Assembly (NCBI GenBank): GCA_001600495.1
Contig: BCKE01000053.1
Location: 96,161 to 160,160 of the forward strand
Reading direction: 5' to 3'
Length of the DNA stretch: 64,000 nucleotides
Source: Pilasporangium apinafurcum
Lineage: Eukaryota; Oomycota; Peronosporomycetes; Pythiales; Pythiaceae
Made by a program: the position numbers and the translations under genes. Of the stretch, positions 33,458 through 43,975 are shown one piece after another. The notes under the pieces are model-generated. The model saw only the letters and a list, made by a program, of their open reading frames with translations. It searched no databases and had not been told where the DNA came from. How positions within the stretch are numbered: position 1 is the stretch's first letter; each line of letters begins with the position of its first letter.

Positions 33458-34640
33458 ATGGGCAATACCTGTGAAGCAGCAAATGTTGCAGACAAGAACT
33501 ATGACGAAGAGCGATTGAAGAAACAGCATGAGATCAAGTACCGTTTCCGAGTACGACCAAAAAAATGTGAACTGCCTGTTGCGAGTTCATACACCTGCCA
33601 TTGCATAATCTCATAACCTCTGCTTGATTAGAACAATCGTTTGGTGATGCGCGCTCAAGTGCATGAACTAGAGAAGAAATACAAACACTTGAATGTCGAC
33701 AACATAGCCAAGCAGTGACGAGGGAGATCATCAACTTTGAGATCTTTGGATCTGATTGTCTGATGCCGATATTCATGATTGGAGGCGAAGCAGCTTCGTG
33801 TGCAGAATGGGATGATGGAGAATACTTCAGAACAACAAGAGCTGTCTGCGTCGCTTATGGATAATTATTGAATAGCATCTGAACGATCAAGAACCGCGCA
33901 ATTTTCGCTCAATAAAGGATACTCGACATAACCAGATTATGGTTCGTTTGAGCTACTACCGGCGAAGAAATGCAAGTGGATTGTGAAGTTATTGCATGGT
34001 ATTATTGGTATTCAAGAAATCCGTAAGGTAAGTGCGTGAGTTCTGATGCATAAATATTGGGATGAAGTGACGAATGGTATATTGATGGCTCAGCGTTCTA
34101 ATATTCGCTCGTGAAAGTATATCAGTTTGTCGCAATACGACATTTGATGGAACAAACATGGACGGTTCTGACTCAAATGAATCAACTGTCACGCCTGCAT
34201 TTATTAGGTAAAATGCAAATTTTCCAAGTGGTAAGTGATGATATAGCTATCATTCTACGGCACATGCATTATCCATCACTGGATACAAGCGTTGAATCAT
34301 GTTTATGGTAACCATTTGTAAGAGCTTTGATGCGTCAGAAATCCTGCTATTCCATGTAAACCGGAATGGCTCATACTTCAACTCTGCGGTCATAATACTA
34401 CCAATCAGCATCTACTTACACTATTTAGAGTAATTACGAAACTGTTTTCATCAAAATTGTGCAATTGGTTGTTAGATGACGAGACTTGCTGAGCGATTGC
34501 AATGGACTAGGCACTTGACGGATTCGCTTCTCGCTCGATCGCGTATTGCTGAGATGGTTACTTTCTAAGTTGGGAAACGTGCGCAAGTGTGGCGCATTGT
34601 ATGTGTGGTGGTCGATGGGTGAATGAACAACTGACAATTG
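33458..34640 (+). pseudogene. bZIP-like family relic E
   Basis: Exon 1 is still readable from ATG 33458, with basic region KKQHEIKYRFRVRPKK. After an intron-like stretch, NRLVMRAQVHELEKKYKHLN (the family coil) is followed by a stop at 33716-33718. Downstream, stops and frame breaks interrupt segments matching the C-terminal domain: a DEW..NGI equivalent of DERYVDG near 34065, RHLMEQTWTVLTQMNQLSR near 34138-34195, and ASCDDIAIILRH-like residues to about 34270. The end near 34620 is approximate. This is the same two-exon gene as the intact copies, disabled by many independent mutations rather than one. Confidence 0.75.
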
Positions 34641-35469
34641 AAGGAAACTGGTCAAAGAAAGTCGGACGGTTTACAAATGTCTATTCAGCTTGCGCGGGGT
34701 TGATAATGAATGCGGGTGAGCGAGCACCAGGTGAGCTCTGTGAATGGCTAACGCTAGAGGGGCTTGTTTTAATGTGCTCATCATGACTGCCATTTAATTG
34801 GTAGGGTAAGAAGACGTAGCATACAGTCCCTAGAGCCCTTGACGTGTAGGGCCGACTTTTGCTAGGCTAAAGTCGGCTCGCCGACGGTCTCTATCACATT
34901 GGGAGTGTATACTTGCTTCTAAATGCAACTGTCGAGGATGTTAGCGTTATGTGGTTAAATGAAGCGAAAAACACGTAAATGCTCCTAAGAATGGTACGGA
35001 TGGATGAGAGCGAAACATGATCGACCGCCAAGCCGTTCTGGATGGATCACGTAGCTCTCACTCAATGCGCTGAGTTGTCCGATAACAGCAAGGTGAAAAA
35101 ATATTGGATGTTGCGCGGTGATATATCGTGTATGCAGTGCCAAATAGAAACCGATATGAATGGAGTATCGTATCCAGAATCAAAATCCAGTTGATCTTTG
35201 GGACTTGACAAATGCGGCATGGAGTGAGCGTACAGATCAGAGAAAATCAAGTGAATATAACGCCTGGACATGAAATAGTTAACCAAGAAATATTGTGGTG
35301 ACACAAACGGTAGGAGCGCAATCAAACGCCGCAGAGCAATACGATAGCCGTGTCACCCTAATGTGGGAAAAAGAGTCGCAATCATTCCATCGAATTCTAC
35401 CACCCCCAATCAATCAGCCAATCGACCAATCGGCCAACCGATGCATTGAGAGTACAGATCCAGAAAATT
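34641..35469. other. Spacer with a perfect hairpin
   Basis: Contains GCCGACTTT-TGCTAGGC-AAAGTCGGC type hairpin at 34851-34876. Otherwise AT-rich without genes. Confidence 0.45.
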
Positions 35470-35546
35470 ATTTACCGCGAGGTGCATTATACAGTGGTGA
35501 TACCGTTAAATGCCATCCGTGACTTTTTAACCGTCCTCGGTACATC
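35470..35546 (+). promoter_or_regulatory. Shared two-block upstream element, copy F
   Basis: ATTTACCGCGAGGTGCATTA then TACAGTG (block 1 with a small insertion) at 35470-35496, and TTTTAACCGTCCTCGGTACA (block 2) from 35525. The ATG is at 35586. Confidence 0.6.
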
Positions 35547-35585
35547 CAAAAACAGTAGTAGCACGTCGGCAGCAGAGAGCAAGTG

Positions 35586-36865
35586 ATGGTGAGATCAAAT
35601 GATGTCAAAGAAGCCGAGATGAAGAAGGATCCTTCCAACAAGAGTGTTGCCGAAGTGGTACAACCAACAAACCATTGTCACAGTGCAGAGGAAGAACGAC
35701 TCAAGAAGCAACGTGAGATCAAACGACACTTTCGAGCAAGACAAAAAGTAAATTCAATAAACAGTTTTGTTCGATAGCGTTGTGATACTAATCTTTTGTT
35801 TTGTTTTTGGATGATTAGAGTCATTTAATGATGATGCGTACACAAGTGAAAGAACTGGAGAAGGAATACGAACGATTATATATCGAAAGTGTCGCTCAGC
35901 AACAGCAAAAGCCGCCATTAAATCCGAGTTCGCTTGAGTTGAGCGTCCAATACCAACAAACGCGAGCGGAAGTAGAGCGTTTACGCGTACAGAATGCGAC
36001 AATGGAAAAGGAGCTTGTGAAACGCGCGCGATTTGCATCATTATTGGCTTCCTATCGTATAGAATTTGAGCTTCCACGTGAACTACCATTTTCACGCGAA
36101 CAAGAGGACCGAGTGGAGACAGTCGACGATATTGATGCGGTATTATCAGCCGAGGAATGTAGTCGGATTATTGCAGAGAGCTATCAAATCATTTTTCATG
36201 CAAAGCCACCGGTAGGCAGATGCCTTAGTTCTGGCGCGAAGATATTCGGGTGGAGTGACGAACGATATTTTGATGGGACAACGCTCCAGTACTCGCTGAA
36301 GAAGGCGTATCCGTTTGTCTCTGCACATCATATGATGGAACAATCATGGGCCATCTTAACTCAGGAAGAGCGCATACAAAAGTTGTATCCATTAGCCTCG
36401 TTGCGAGTCTTACAGGTAGTGAATGATGACATGATAGTCTTTCGACGATGGGTTCGTTACGCCTCACTGGATATTGACATCTGCACTGACATGCTAGTAT
36501 TTCGTATGCAAACCAATACGGGTTACGTGGTTGCATATCGATCGATCGACCAGCACTCGAGCTTGAAGAAGTCCAATTCCCAACATTTATCAAATGAAGA
36601 TGGCCTCCCGCATCGAGTAGTGTGGAACAGCAGCTTCGAATGGCAGCGTTTTGATGATGAAGAACTTGTCGTGGCGGATACAGTGGTGGTAGCTGACAGC
36701 GAACTCCCCTCGTTCTTCCCTCAAGGTGCATCTCAATGCAGCGTAACCTGCGGTGGTCGAATCCAGAATAAGCATTATGACGTCGCAAAGTTTTTCGTAA
36801 CGGAGTTAATTTGTATCGTGATACGTTGGGAGCAAGCGATAATTAGATCGAAATTTTGTGGGTGA
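35586..36865 (+). CDS. bZIP-like family protein, copy F
   Basis: Exon 1 35586-35747 and exon 2 35819-36865, 71-nt intron (GTAAAT...GATTAG), 402 residues. Basic region KKQREIKRHFRARQK; coil MRTQVKELEKEYERLYIESV, extended through MEKELVKRARFASLLASY. C-terminal domain: SSGAKIFGWSDERYFDG, YPFVSAHHMMEQSWAILTQ, MIVFRRWVRYASLDIDI, LPSFFPQGASQCSVTCGGR and WEQAIIRSKFCG. The N-terminus is acidic and Lys-rich, as in its sisters. The ORF ends a few residues earlier than in copies B and L, otherwise no defects. Of the intact copies it has the most regular heptads, so it is a good reference for the family. Confidence 0.8.
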
Positions 36866-39800
36866 GCATCGAAAAGTAAAGCCACAACACCATGTAAGAA
36901 TGAGCGAAAATGATTAAGCATCCCCATTCCGTCCATCAAAAGCAAGTTTTTGATCCAGAGAAATAATACAAAAATAATGGATTTGATAAGTATGCACTAC
37001 GACTACAGTCTTTAATCTGGTTGTGAGCAATCGTTATATGATCAGCATTTGACGACCAGGGGATAATTTGCTATCTGTATTTTGGAATTATCTCGTCATT
37101 CACATTTCTATGCTCAAGGGATCAAGTGACACAGTGAAAAATTTTTTAGTCGAGATCAGCTACGCGTCATTTATCCAAGACTGTGATAAGTTGCTTATCA
37201 ACGTGGAGAGACTGGGTTTACGTGATAATACAATCTCAGCACACAAAAATGTTCAGGTCTTACCACAGGTTTTCGTAAGGAAATGAGTCCGATACGAGCT
37301 TTTCTAAGTAGCTAGTCATGCCCTGCGCGGCAACCTGTGAATCAATTGATGAGAAGCACAATTACATTCATGTTGTTTTTGTTGGGGCAATTTTAACCTT
37401 TATTCCCCGCTTGTACAACGAATTGTACAACATTGAAACCGTTATTAGTTGTGAGAGCGAATTTGTGGATGCCTTCTATTGGATAAAATAAAGTAGATTT
37501 CAGGTTTGTTAGCGCCGTTTTTGCCGTCAAAATACGACAAATACTAATGGGACAACTCAAGGTGGGAGATCGCGTATGCGCAAAAACACAGAAACTCAAG
37601 GCCAGGCGAGAAACTTTACAAGTGTGTACAAGGTGTAAAATGGTAACCCTTTTACTGGCGTACACTGTTTTGCAGTGAGGAAAGAGGAGTATTAGAAACT
37701 GAGTTGTTCTTTTAATAAAGCTACCTAGAAAATGAAATGCATCCAATGATCTAAACGTTTGGTTCTTGAGTATCCTCTCTCTGAGCCTTTCCATGGTATT
37801 TGCAGTATGACTGTATCTCTCGTTGATAAGTATAGCGAAAGTTCGCCCGATATGCAATCTTTAAGTTGTGGTAGCGCTGAGTTGGAGTGGCTCACTTCGT
37901 TTTCGTTTAACACTAATGGGCTATTACGCCAATGGAACGTGAGCCAAAACCTGTCTGTCCCTGCCCTGTATGTATGAAGTTGAAGTGAAGTGAATGAACA
38001 ACATCACCAATTTTAACCAAAAAAGTTGTTAACTTCTGATATATAACTGGGTTTCAATCGTATTACAGGAATCCCAAGCAATATATTTGGCGCCTCTGAT
38101 TGGATGAAATATCATTACAATGCTTATAGGAATCATTCTAGAATTTGTAGGAGGCATTCTTGGCGGTTCGATTCGATTGAACATCATGCACCTCAGAGCT
38201 AAAGCGATTTCTAATACTGCTCACTCGTTCCAAGCTTCATTTATTCAAAAAAAAAAAAGTAATGCTTCTTAATATTGACAATGACCAATGAATGCGTTGC
38301 GAATGTACTTTTCGCACTGGTGATGCCAGCAGCTTTCTGAATTTTTTTAACAAGCAATCCGCGAGCCAACGGTGCCAGTTTTCAGTTGTTTTCCTAAACT
38401 CAAAAAATCCGCAACTGCCTTTTAGCACATAATATTTTGGCATAGGATAGTTTTTTATTTGTAATGATGAACAAAGCAAACAGCGTTCAAATCGAACTAG
38501 TGGTTGTCGAGTAATTAGCAGTCAAAGATGAGTATTCGCTTCCATTTTGGCATTGTTTTAGCTTGATGGTCATCGTTTTTATTTCTTTTGATTCATAATT
38601 CGTTTCATATATGTCATTTACCCTAACCATATTGAATAAAATGAGCTCTAATATTGTCAAGAGTGTTTGTCGTCCAAGTAATTTGGCGGCAATCTTCGAG
38701 TTATTGGTGCAATACTGTTGGTGTCTTAAGCCACTCTTCAGCACTTGAGTTCCATACTATGTGCTACAGAGTATATCATTGGACAAAAATGGTATTGTGG
38801 TATTTTTTATGTTCTGAACGACCTTGAGAATCGCAAAATCGATGACCATCTGACAGAAAATGCAAATTTTGTCGTACCAGTTCTCCTCTCTGGATGCTAC
38901 GACTTGGATAATAATCACGGGAAACAAGTTTTCTTGGACGGATCTGTTTCGAACTGCCACACATTTTCGTAGAGCACGAATAGCGGATTTTTTGGATTTT
39001 GGCCAACCTAAGAATTAGGCTGTTTTTGGCTCCCTTGACTTGCGGATTGCTTGTTAATAATTTTAAGAATGTCGATATATTCGACCAATCATCGTTAACT
39101 TATACTATTTAAGGTGAATTAAGCAACTGGCAGATGGCCGAAGGAGGTCGGATCATTCAACTTTGCCGCATGCAATCTGTGCAGCGATTGGAGATGATCA
39201 AATGCAAGGTGATCAACGCGAATGGGTTCACGTAAAAACTAGTACATGATACTCGCTTATTGCTACCATGTGACAGGTGGAATACCTTCATTGAACTGAG
39301 GCTCCTAGACTTGCAAACCCATTTTTTTGGCTGCGCATAATTTTGATCGACAAACTTGTCTTTTGTGAAAATTGGATGTCGCATCCGCACAGGCCCACAC
39401 TACAAGCGAAAGGTGTTGGAAGCGAATCGAAAGGCGCTTTTGTAGAGTGATGCACGTGGACGGGGGATTATTTCGATACACTACCATGTTCTGGCAAGTG
39501 CCAGCGCAGATTGGAGTCGACAAATTGTATATATACTCAATGGATTACAGCTCTCCGGCAGCATTAAATTACCGATGATGGGAGGCAACGGAACAGATAT
39601 CAAATTGCTCATTTACAGACGCCATACTGGTGAGAAAAAATGTCAAAATGGCTCGAGAAACGATCGGCTATCTGATATACAAATATTGAAGGAAAGTTCC
39701 AACGATATCACAACAGCCGTGTGGAGATTTGGTCACTAAATGCACTCGCTGGTATAGAAAACACTTTGAAAAATCGTTAAAGAAGGCTTGAGATGGCCAC

Positions 39801-40253
39801 CCGTGTTTGTGCTGAAAAGGAATTGTTTCTTCTGGCTGCACAATGAAAAAAATTGCCAGAGGCAAGAAACGCATGTCAGGAGGAAAAAATCGGGCCGGTT
39901 TGGAACGTATGAGTGCGTGGTATATGATATTTTGTGTGCGTATGGTATTAACCAGCATAAACTTCCCAGTTTAAATACCAATGCGTCTCTAGACGTAATG
40001 GCTATCCATCGTAGATAATGAGAGCGTACGGCAAAATATCAAGTCCCAATAACGCCTCAACACAGATAAAAGAAAGGAACGCGCGCGAAGGCTGGATCCA
40101 AGCAGCGTTATGATCAATAAAAAAGGCGTTAGTGTTGGACTGAGACGAAAGATCCAGTTACACAAATGTTGAACTGAAGTTGCAATTTATTTGCCCTAAT
40201 CAGCTGACATCCAGGCGATCGGCCGACTTATCGAGGATACTGGTGGAGCTTTA
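36866..40253. other. 3.4-kb AT-rich spacer with decayed mobile DNA
   Basis: TTTTAACCTTTATTCCCC at about 37388-37405 matches the terminal repeat of the Fanzor1 element, but no partner end is found nearby, so it is a solo end. An A12 run sits at about 38248. Open but interrupted frames between 38240 and 39580 (for example GKQVFLDGSVSNCHTFS near 38920 on the plus strand) look like a decayed ORF, possibly a DDE transposase, which I cannot confirm. Confidence 0.4.
37388..37405 (+). repeat. Solo copy of the Fanzor1-element terminal repeat
   Basis: TTTTAACCTTTATTCCCC is the reverse complement of the right end of the 18989-21269 element (GGGGAATAAAGGTTAA). It may mark a deleted or nested copy. Confidence 0.55.
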
Positions 40254-40330
40254 ATTTACCGTGAGGTATACAGTGTCTACGCTGTTGATACAGTGTTCAC
40301 AGCAGCATGGATTAACCGTTCTTCACAAGT
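40254..40330 (+). promoter_or_regulatory. Shared two-block upstream element, relic G
   Basis: Block 1 ATTTACCGTGAGGTATACAG followed by TG at 40254-40275, block 2 ATTAACCGTTCTTCACAAGT at 40311-40330, then GTGAAGACTTTCGAGAAT. Well preserved although the gene behind it is dead. Confidence 0.65.
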
Positions 40331-40389
40331 CCCAAACCGAATCGTGAAGACTTTCGAGAATAAACAATGGTGGGACCGAGCGCCTTCTA

Positions 40390-41610
40390 GAACAATGAAA
40401 TGGAGGAAAAATCAATGAAAGAAGGTGCCGCTGAAGCGTCTTTTGTCGCAGAAAACGACAATTTTGAAAAAGAATTACGATGTGGGCAAGATTACGAGCC
40501 CAAACGCTTCTGATCGAGGCAAAAAATACGTTGGATGGATATTGCTGTTTGTTCCCAAGGGGTAATCTCGCACTTTCATGTGCTCTTGCTTCCTTATATT
40601 CATCTGGTAGCAATACATGCTCAAATGAGAGAATTGGAGAAGGAGTACCAGCATATCTACATCGATTATGCTGCTCAGTAGGAGCGGATGTGACCAGGAA
40701 ACCTTGCTTTCTTGGGATTGAGCGTTTGATATCGGGCGACGAGACTGGAAGTGGAGCGGTTATACATAGAGAATGCGGCAATGGAGAAAGACTTTGCGAA
40801 ACAGGAGTGATTTACGTCACTTCTAGCTAATTAACGCATATAATTTGAGTCTTTATGCGCCTCGACGTTCATGCTTGACCAAGAGGACTAGTCGAAGCCA
40901 GATAACGTTTCATGTGTGCCATTACAACTCGGAGAATACTATCGAATTGTTTTCGAGAGCTATGATGCGGTTCTGCTCGCTAAATTCCCGAATAATAGGC
41001 GAGTAAGTTCAGGTGTGCAAGTGTTGATAGAGTGACGAATGGCATATCGATAGCTCCACGCTTCATTACTCGCTTCAAAAGATGTATCTGCTCGTATCAG
41101 CACGCCAGCTCATGAAACGAACCTGGAAGATTCTGGCGCAAGAGAATCGCATCTGATACATCTATCTGGTAAGATTCAAGTTCTATAGGTGGCGAGTGAT
41201 GACATGGTTGTGGTCAGGCGGTGTGTGCATTATCTGTCACTGGATGGTGATATGATGATCAATAAGCGTGTGTTTCGCCTACAAACCGATAAAGGTTTCC
41301 TTGTAACGTGTCGATTTGTTGCGCTACGTTTTAGGTAAATAAAGACTCCAGTATTTGCAATGAGATATGAAGACTCGAATCGGGTGAATTCGCTTAACAT
41401 CCTTGTGTGTCAAATTTTTGATGAAGAGGAGCTTGCGGAAACGAATGTGGTGGTGATTGATGATAGCGAGTTATCGTCGCTATTTTCCACGGTGCGTAAT
41501 AACGCCGAGTGATGTCCAAGCGGCGAATCCTCAACCAGGAACTGTACATGACGAGTTTTGATTGTGGAGATCGTGTGTGTCGTGATTTGATGAAACCAAG
41601 TGGTGACTCG
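40390..41610 (+). pseudogene. bZIP-like family relic G
   Basis: The coil is readable (QMRELEKEYQHIYIDYAAQ followed by a stop; then LEVERLYIENAAMEKDFAKQ). The C-terminal domain survives in pieces: SDEWHIDSSTLHYSLQKMY, SARQLMKRTWKILAQENRI, FRLQTDKGF-like residues, and FDEEELAETNVVVIDDSEL near 41420-41470, ending in IVEIVCVVI. At least six stops or frame breaks occur. The basic-region exon is poorly preserved. Similarity is highest to copies B, F and L. Boundaries are approximate. Confidence 0.75.
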
Positions 41611-42229
41611 ATGAATAGTTTTGATGGATGAAGAAGTGAGAATTGACGGAGGCAATCACTCCCATCTATCCAACATGGGATTACCGAGTGTTGTACGTGA
41701 GGCAACAATAGTGACATTTACGTATATGTAGAATGAAAGAGAAAGAAAAAAAACGGTGGTTGTTTTCACAATAGTCACATTGTATGTTTCTCCGTTGAGG
41801 TACAGATATGACCGCTCATGTCAGGTATCTGAGATTCATTCATAAAAGTGCTTGCCACAAACTAGAAAGTGAGCATAAAACTCAGACTGTCACACAACAT
41901 GACCGCTGTTCCGTCACAGTACACCAGAATGACACAATAAGTGACCAGAGTGTCACATACCAGTTAAATGAACGAGTCAACTGGAAGAGCAATCTCGTTG
42001 TTGTATTTCATTGTTACGATATGAGCTTTAGGAAGCAATAGCACTGAACGATCAAAGTTTCGATCGACTCGATCGAGTTCTGTGTAGGGCAAGAGGTGGT
42101 AAAAAAAAACTAAGAAGGAAAAGAGGAAAATTGCAAGACCATCCACCACTTTACAAACTCTGCTTGGAAAGTATGCTTTCATGAGCCAGGCCGACAAGAC
42201 GGAATTGTCAAGATCCGACTACTTCGCGG
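41611..42229. other. Spacer, no gene
   Basis: About 620 bp without recognisable content apart from an A-rich run near 41750 and 42105. The plus and minus ORFs here are short and unsupported. Confidence 0.4.
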
Positions 42230-42770
42230 AATACCTACGTCGTTGACGCTAGGCGAATGACACCAGATCATCCGTGATTACTTTCATACGATTTACTAGT
42301 CAAATAAATTGGGCAGTGATTCAGTTGCGGTACAAAATATTTGATTATCACGAAAAGCGTCATATTCATGGCACAGCCTTTAAGTGTTTGTTCGAGAAAA
42401 TCTTTCCGATTATGCATTAAAATAGGGTGTGTCGTGGCCGACACGTCACTCAGTCCTTCTCTTCCAAAACCATACACGAAAGATGGGAAAAATGGTGAGG
42501 TGCGGCATCGTGAGGCGTCGTTGAACGCGATGGCGTGTCAAAGACTTGACGAACAACCGCTGAGATCGGGCCATCTCGATGCTGATAGTGCCACATAAAT
42601 AGATAACCATGCTGAATGTACAGCCCAAACAGCCATATAGTGTAAAGTACCACATAGTATGCACATAAACAGCTACAAACTGACGTTTATGACGTTCTTA
42701 TTGATCGAGATTATGTGCATCCTGTTGCAATAGGGACATGCCATGACCAACGCATCATTGTGCAACTTGA
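42230..42770 (+). pseudogene. bZIP-like family relic M, closest to copy A
   Basis: MACQRLDEQPLRSGHLDADS near 42530-42595 matches LVWQRFDEQPLRTEEIHVHN of copy A, including the DEQPLR block not found in other copies. LLIEIMCILLQ near 42700-42735 matches its LLVEIVCILYRWQQ end. The intervening sequence is badly eroded and the N-terminal half is missing. It is a 3' fragment of an A-type gene some 24 kb from copy A. Confidence 0.6.
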
Positions 42771-43129
42771 AGCCTCTCACTGATTGAGTGAAAATATCTG
42801 AACATACATGGCTATCGGCCGTTATTGAATGCATTACTTGTGCTTTACTTGGTGCTTCTTGGACCCACTGCTCTCTATCGAATGTCAATAGCAAATGAGA
42901 CGAGGATGTGTAGTTGGAGATGGCAGCATTTACATGTCATGTACTATATTTTCCCTCTATGAACGATGCAATCTCTTCTCGAATGAAAACGCTTAGTAAG
43001 TGGTTGCCGCAGGTATTGGAGCCTCTATACAAACAGTAAACATCGAGATCGAACGGCACAGTGTGGTGCAAAACAAAAACCAAGAGTGAATGCCCAAGAA
43101 GATCGAGTACATAGGAAATCAAAGTAATT
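42771..43129. other. Spacer, no gene
   Basis: Nothing recognisable in about 360 bp. Confidence 0.35.
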
Positions 43130-43275
43130 GTTCAGAAAGCGTGGTGGGGTGCTATCGGTGCGAAAGGAAGGCAAAGATCATACTGGAATCATCTTTCTCA
43201 AGAATGAGCATTTATTCATCAGGTCCAGGTGTCCGAGCTGCCTACTCTGCGATTATCTAGTCTTAGCTTTTTGAA
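43130..43275 (+). pseudogene. Fanzor2/TnpB-type 3' relic 2
   Basis: TTCTCAAGAATGAGCATTTA then TTCATCAGGTCCAGGTGTC.GAG and TTATCTAGTCTTAGC match, base for base over most positions, the 3' end of the relic at 50590-50975. Only the last few codons (IFLKNEHLF equivalent) and 3' flank remain. Confidence 0.6.
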
Positions 43276-43975
43276 TCGGACCCAAAAAATAGGGCAGAGG
43301 ACCTTCTTAGGGGTACTTTTGTATCTCGTATGGTCATCATCTTCATTGTGTAGACCTTGTACTAATTTAGCGTAATAAATCTGGGCGGACCGCGTAATTA
43401 CACGTTGAAGTTGGGTAGAATTTTTTTTACGAAGAACAAAAACTGCGGGTGTGTTGTAATGCGGGTAAGGGCTGTGCATCCTTTTGAAAGTATACCTCAC
43501 TTAATTCAGTAATTTGTGTATCAGTTAAGGCGCAGCAACCCATTTTTGTACTTATTTAATGTAAAACGATTAAAGTGGGAGGCGGGTAGGGGGTACAGGT
43601 GTACCACTTGATCATGAAAGAGGGTCTTGTATTAGGAAGGACTCCTCCGTTTTTCCATTCACTTACCACGTGAGACTTGAGTGTATTCTTACACCAGCGC
43701 TGTGCATTGGTATAATAAGCGCAAGTGAAAAAACGAGTCGCAAGTGTCGACTGACTGTGCGCTTCCGGTTGACACAGCTCAGCCCATTGGACAGACAGAC
43801 CAGGCAGGCGACAGAGAGTGGGAGGAAAAACAGCACAACACAACCCAACAGGCGGACGGAGTGACTGACGAGTGTCGCTGGACCGTTTTCAGCCTCTTGC
43901 TTGTCTTTTGTTTCCAGTGTACGTTGGGCGAACTTAAAAGGAGATCAGGAGGAGGAAACAGCCACAGGAAATGCC
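43276..43975. other. Spacer upstream of the kinase gene
   Basis: No gene. The kinase reading frame stays open upstream of its first ATG to a TTG at 43901, and TTTCCAG at about 43911-43917 could be a splice acceptor of an unseen 5' exon. Confidence 0.4.

Noticed and set aside
38240-39580. A piggyBac or other DDE transposase gene
   Set aside because: Some residues look suggestive, but too many stops and no catalytic signature could be fixed by reading.
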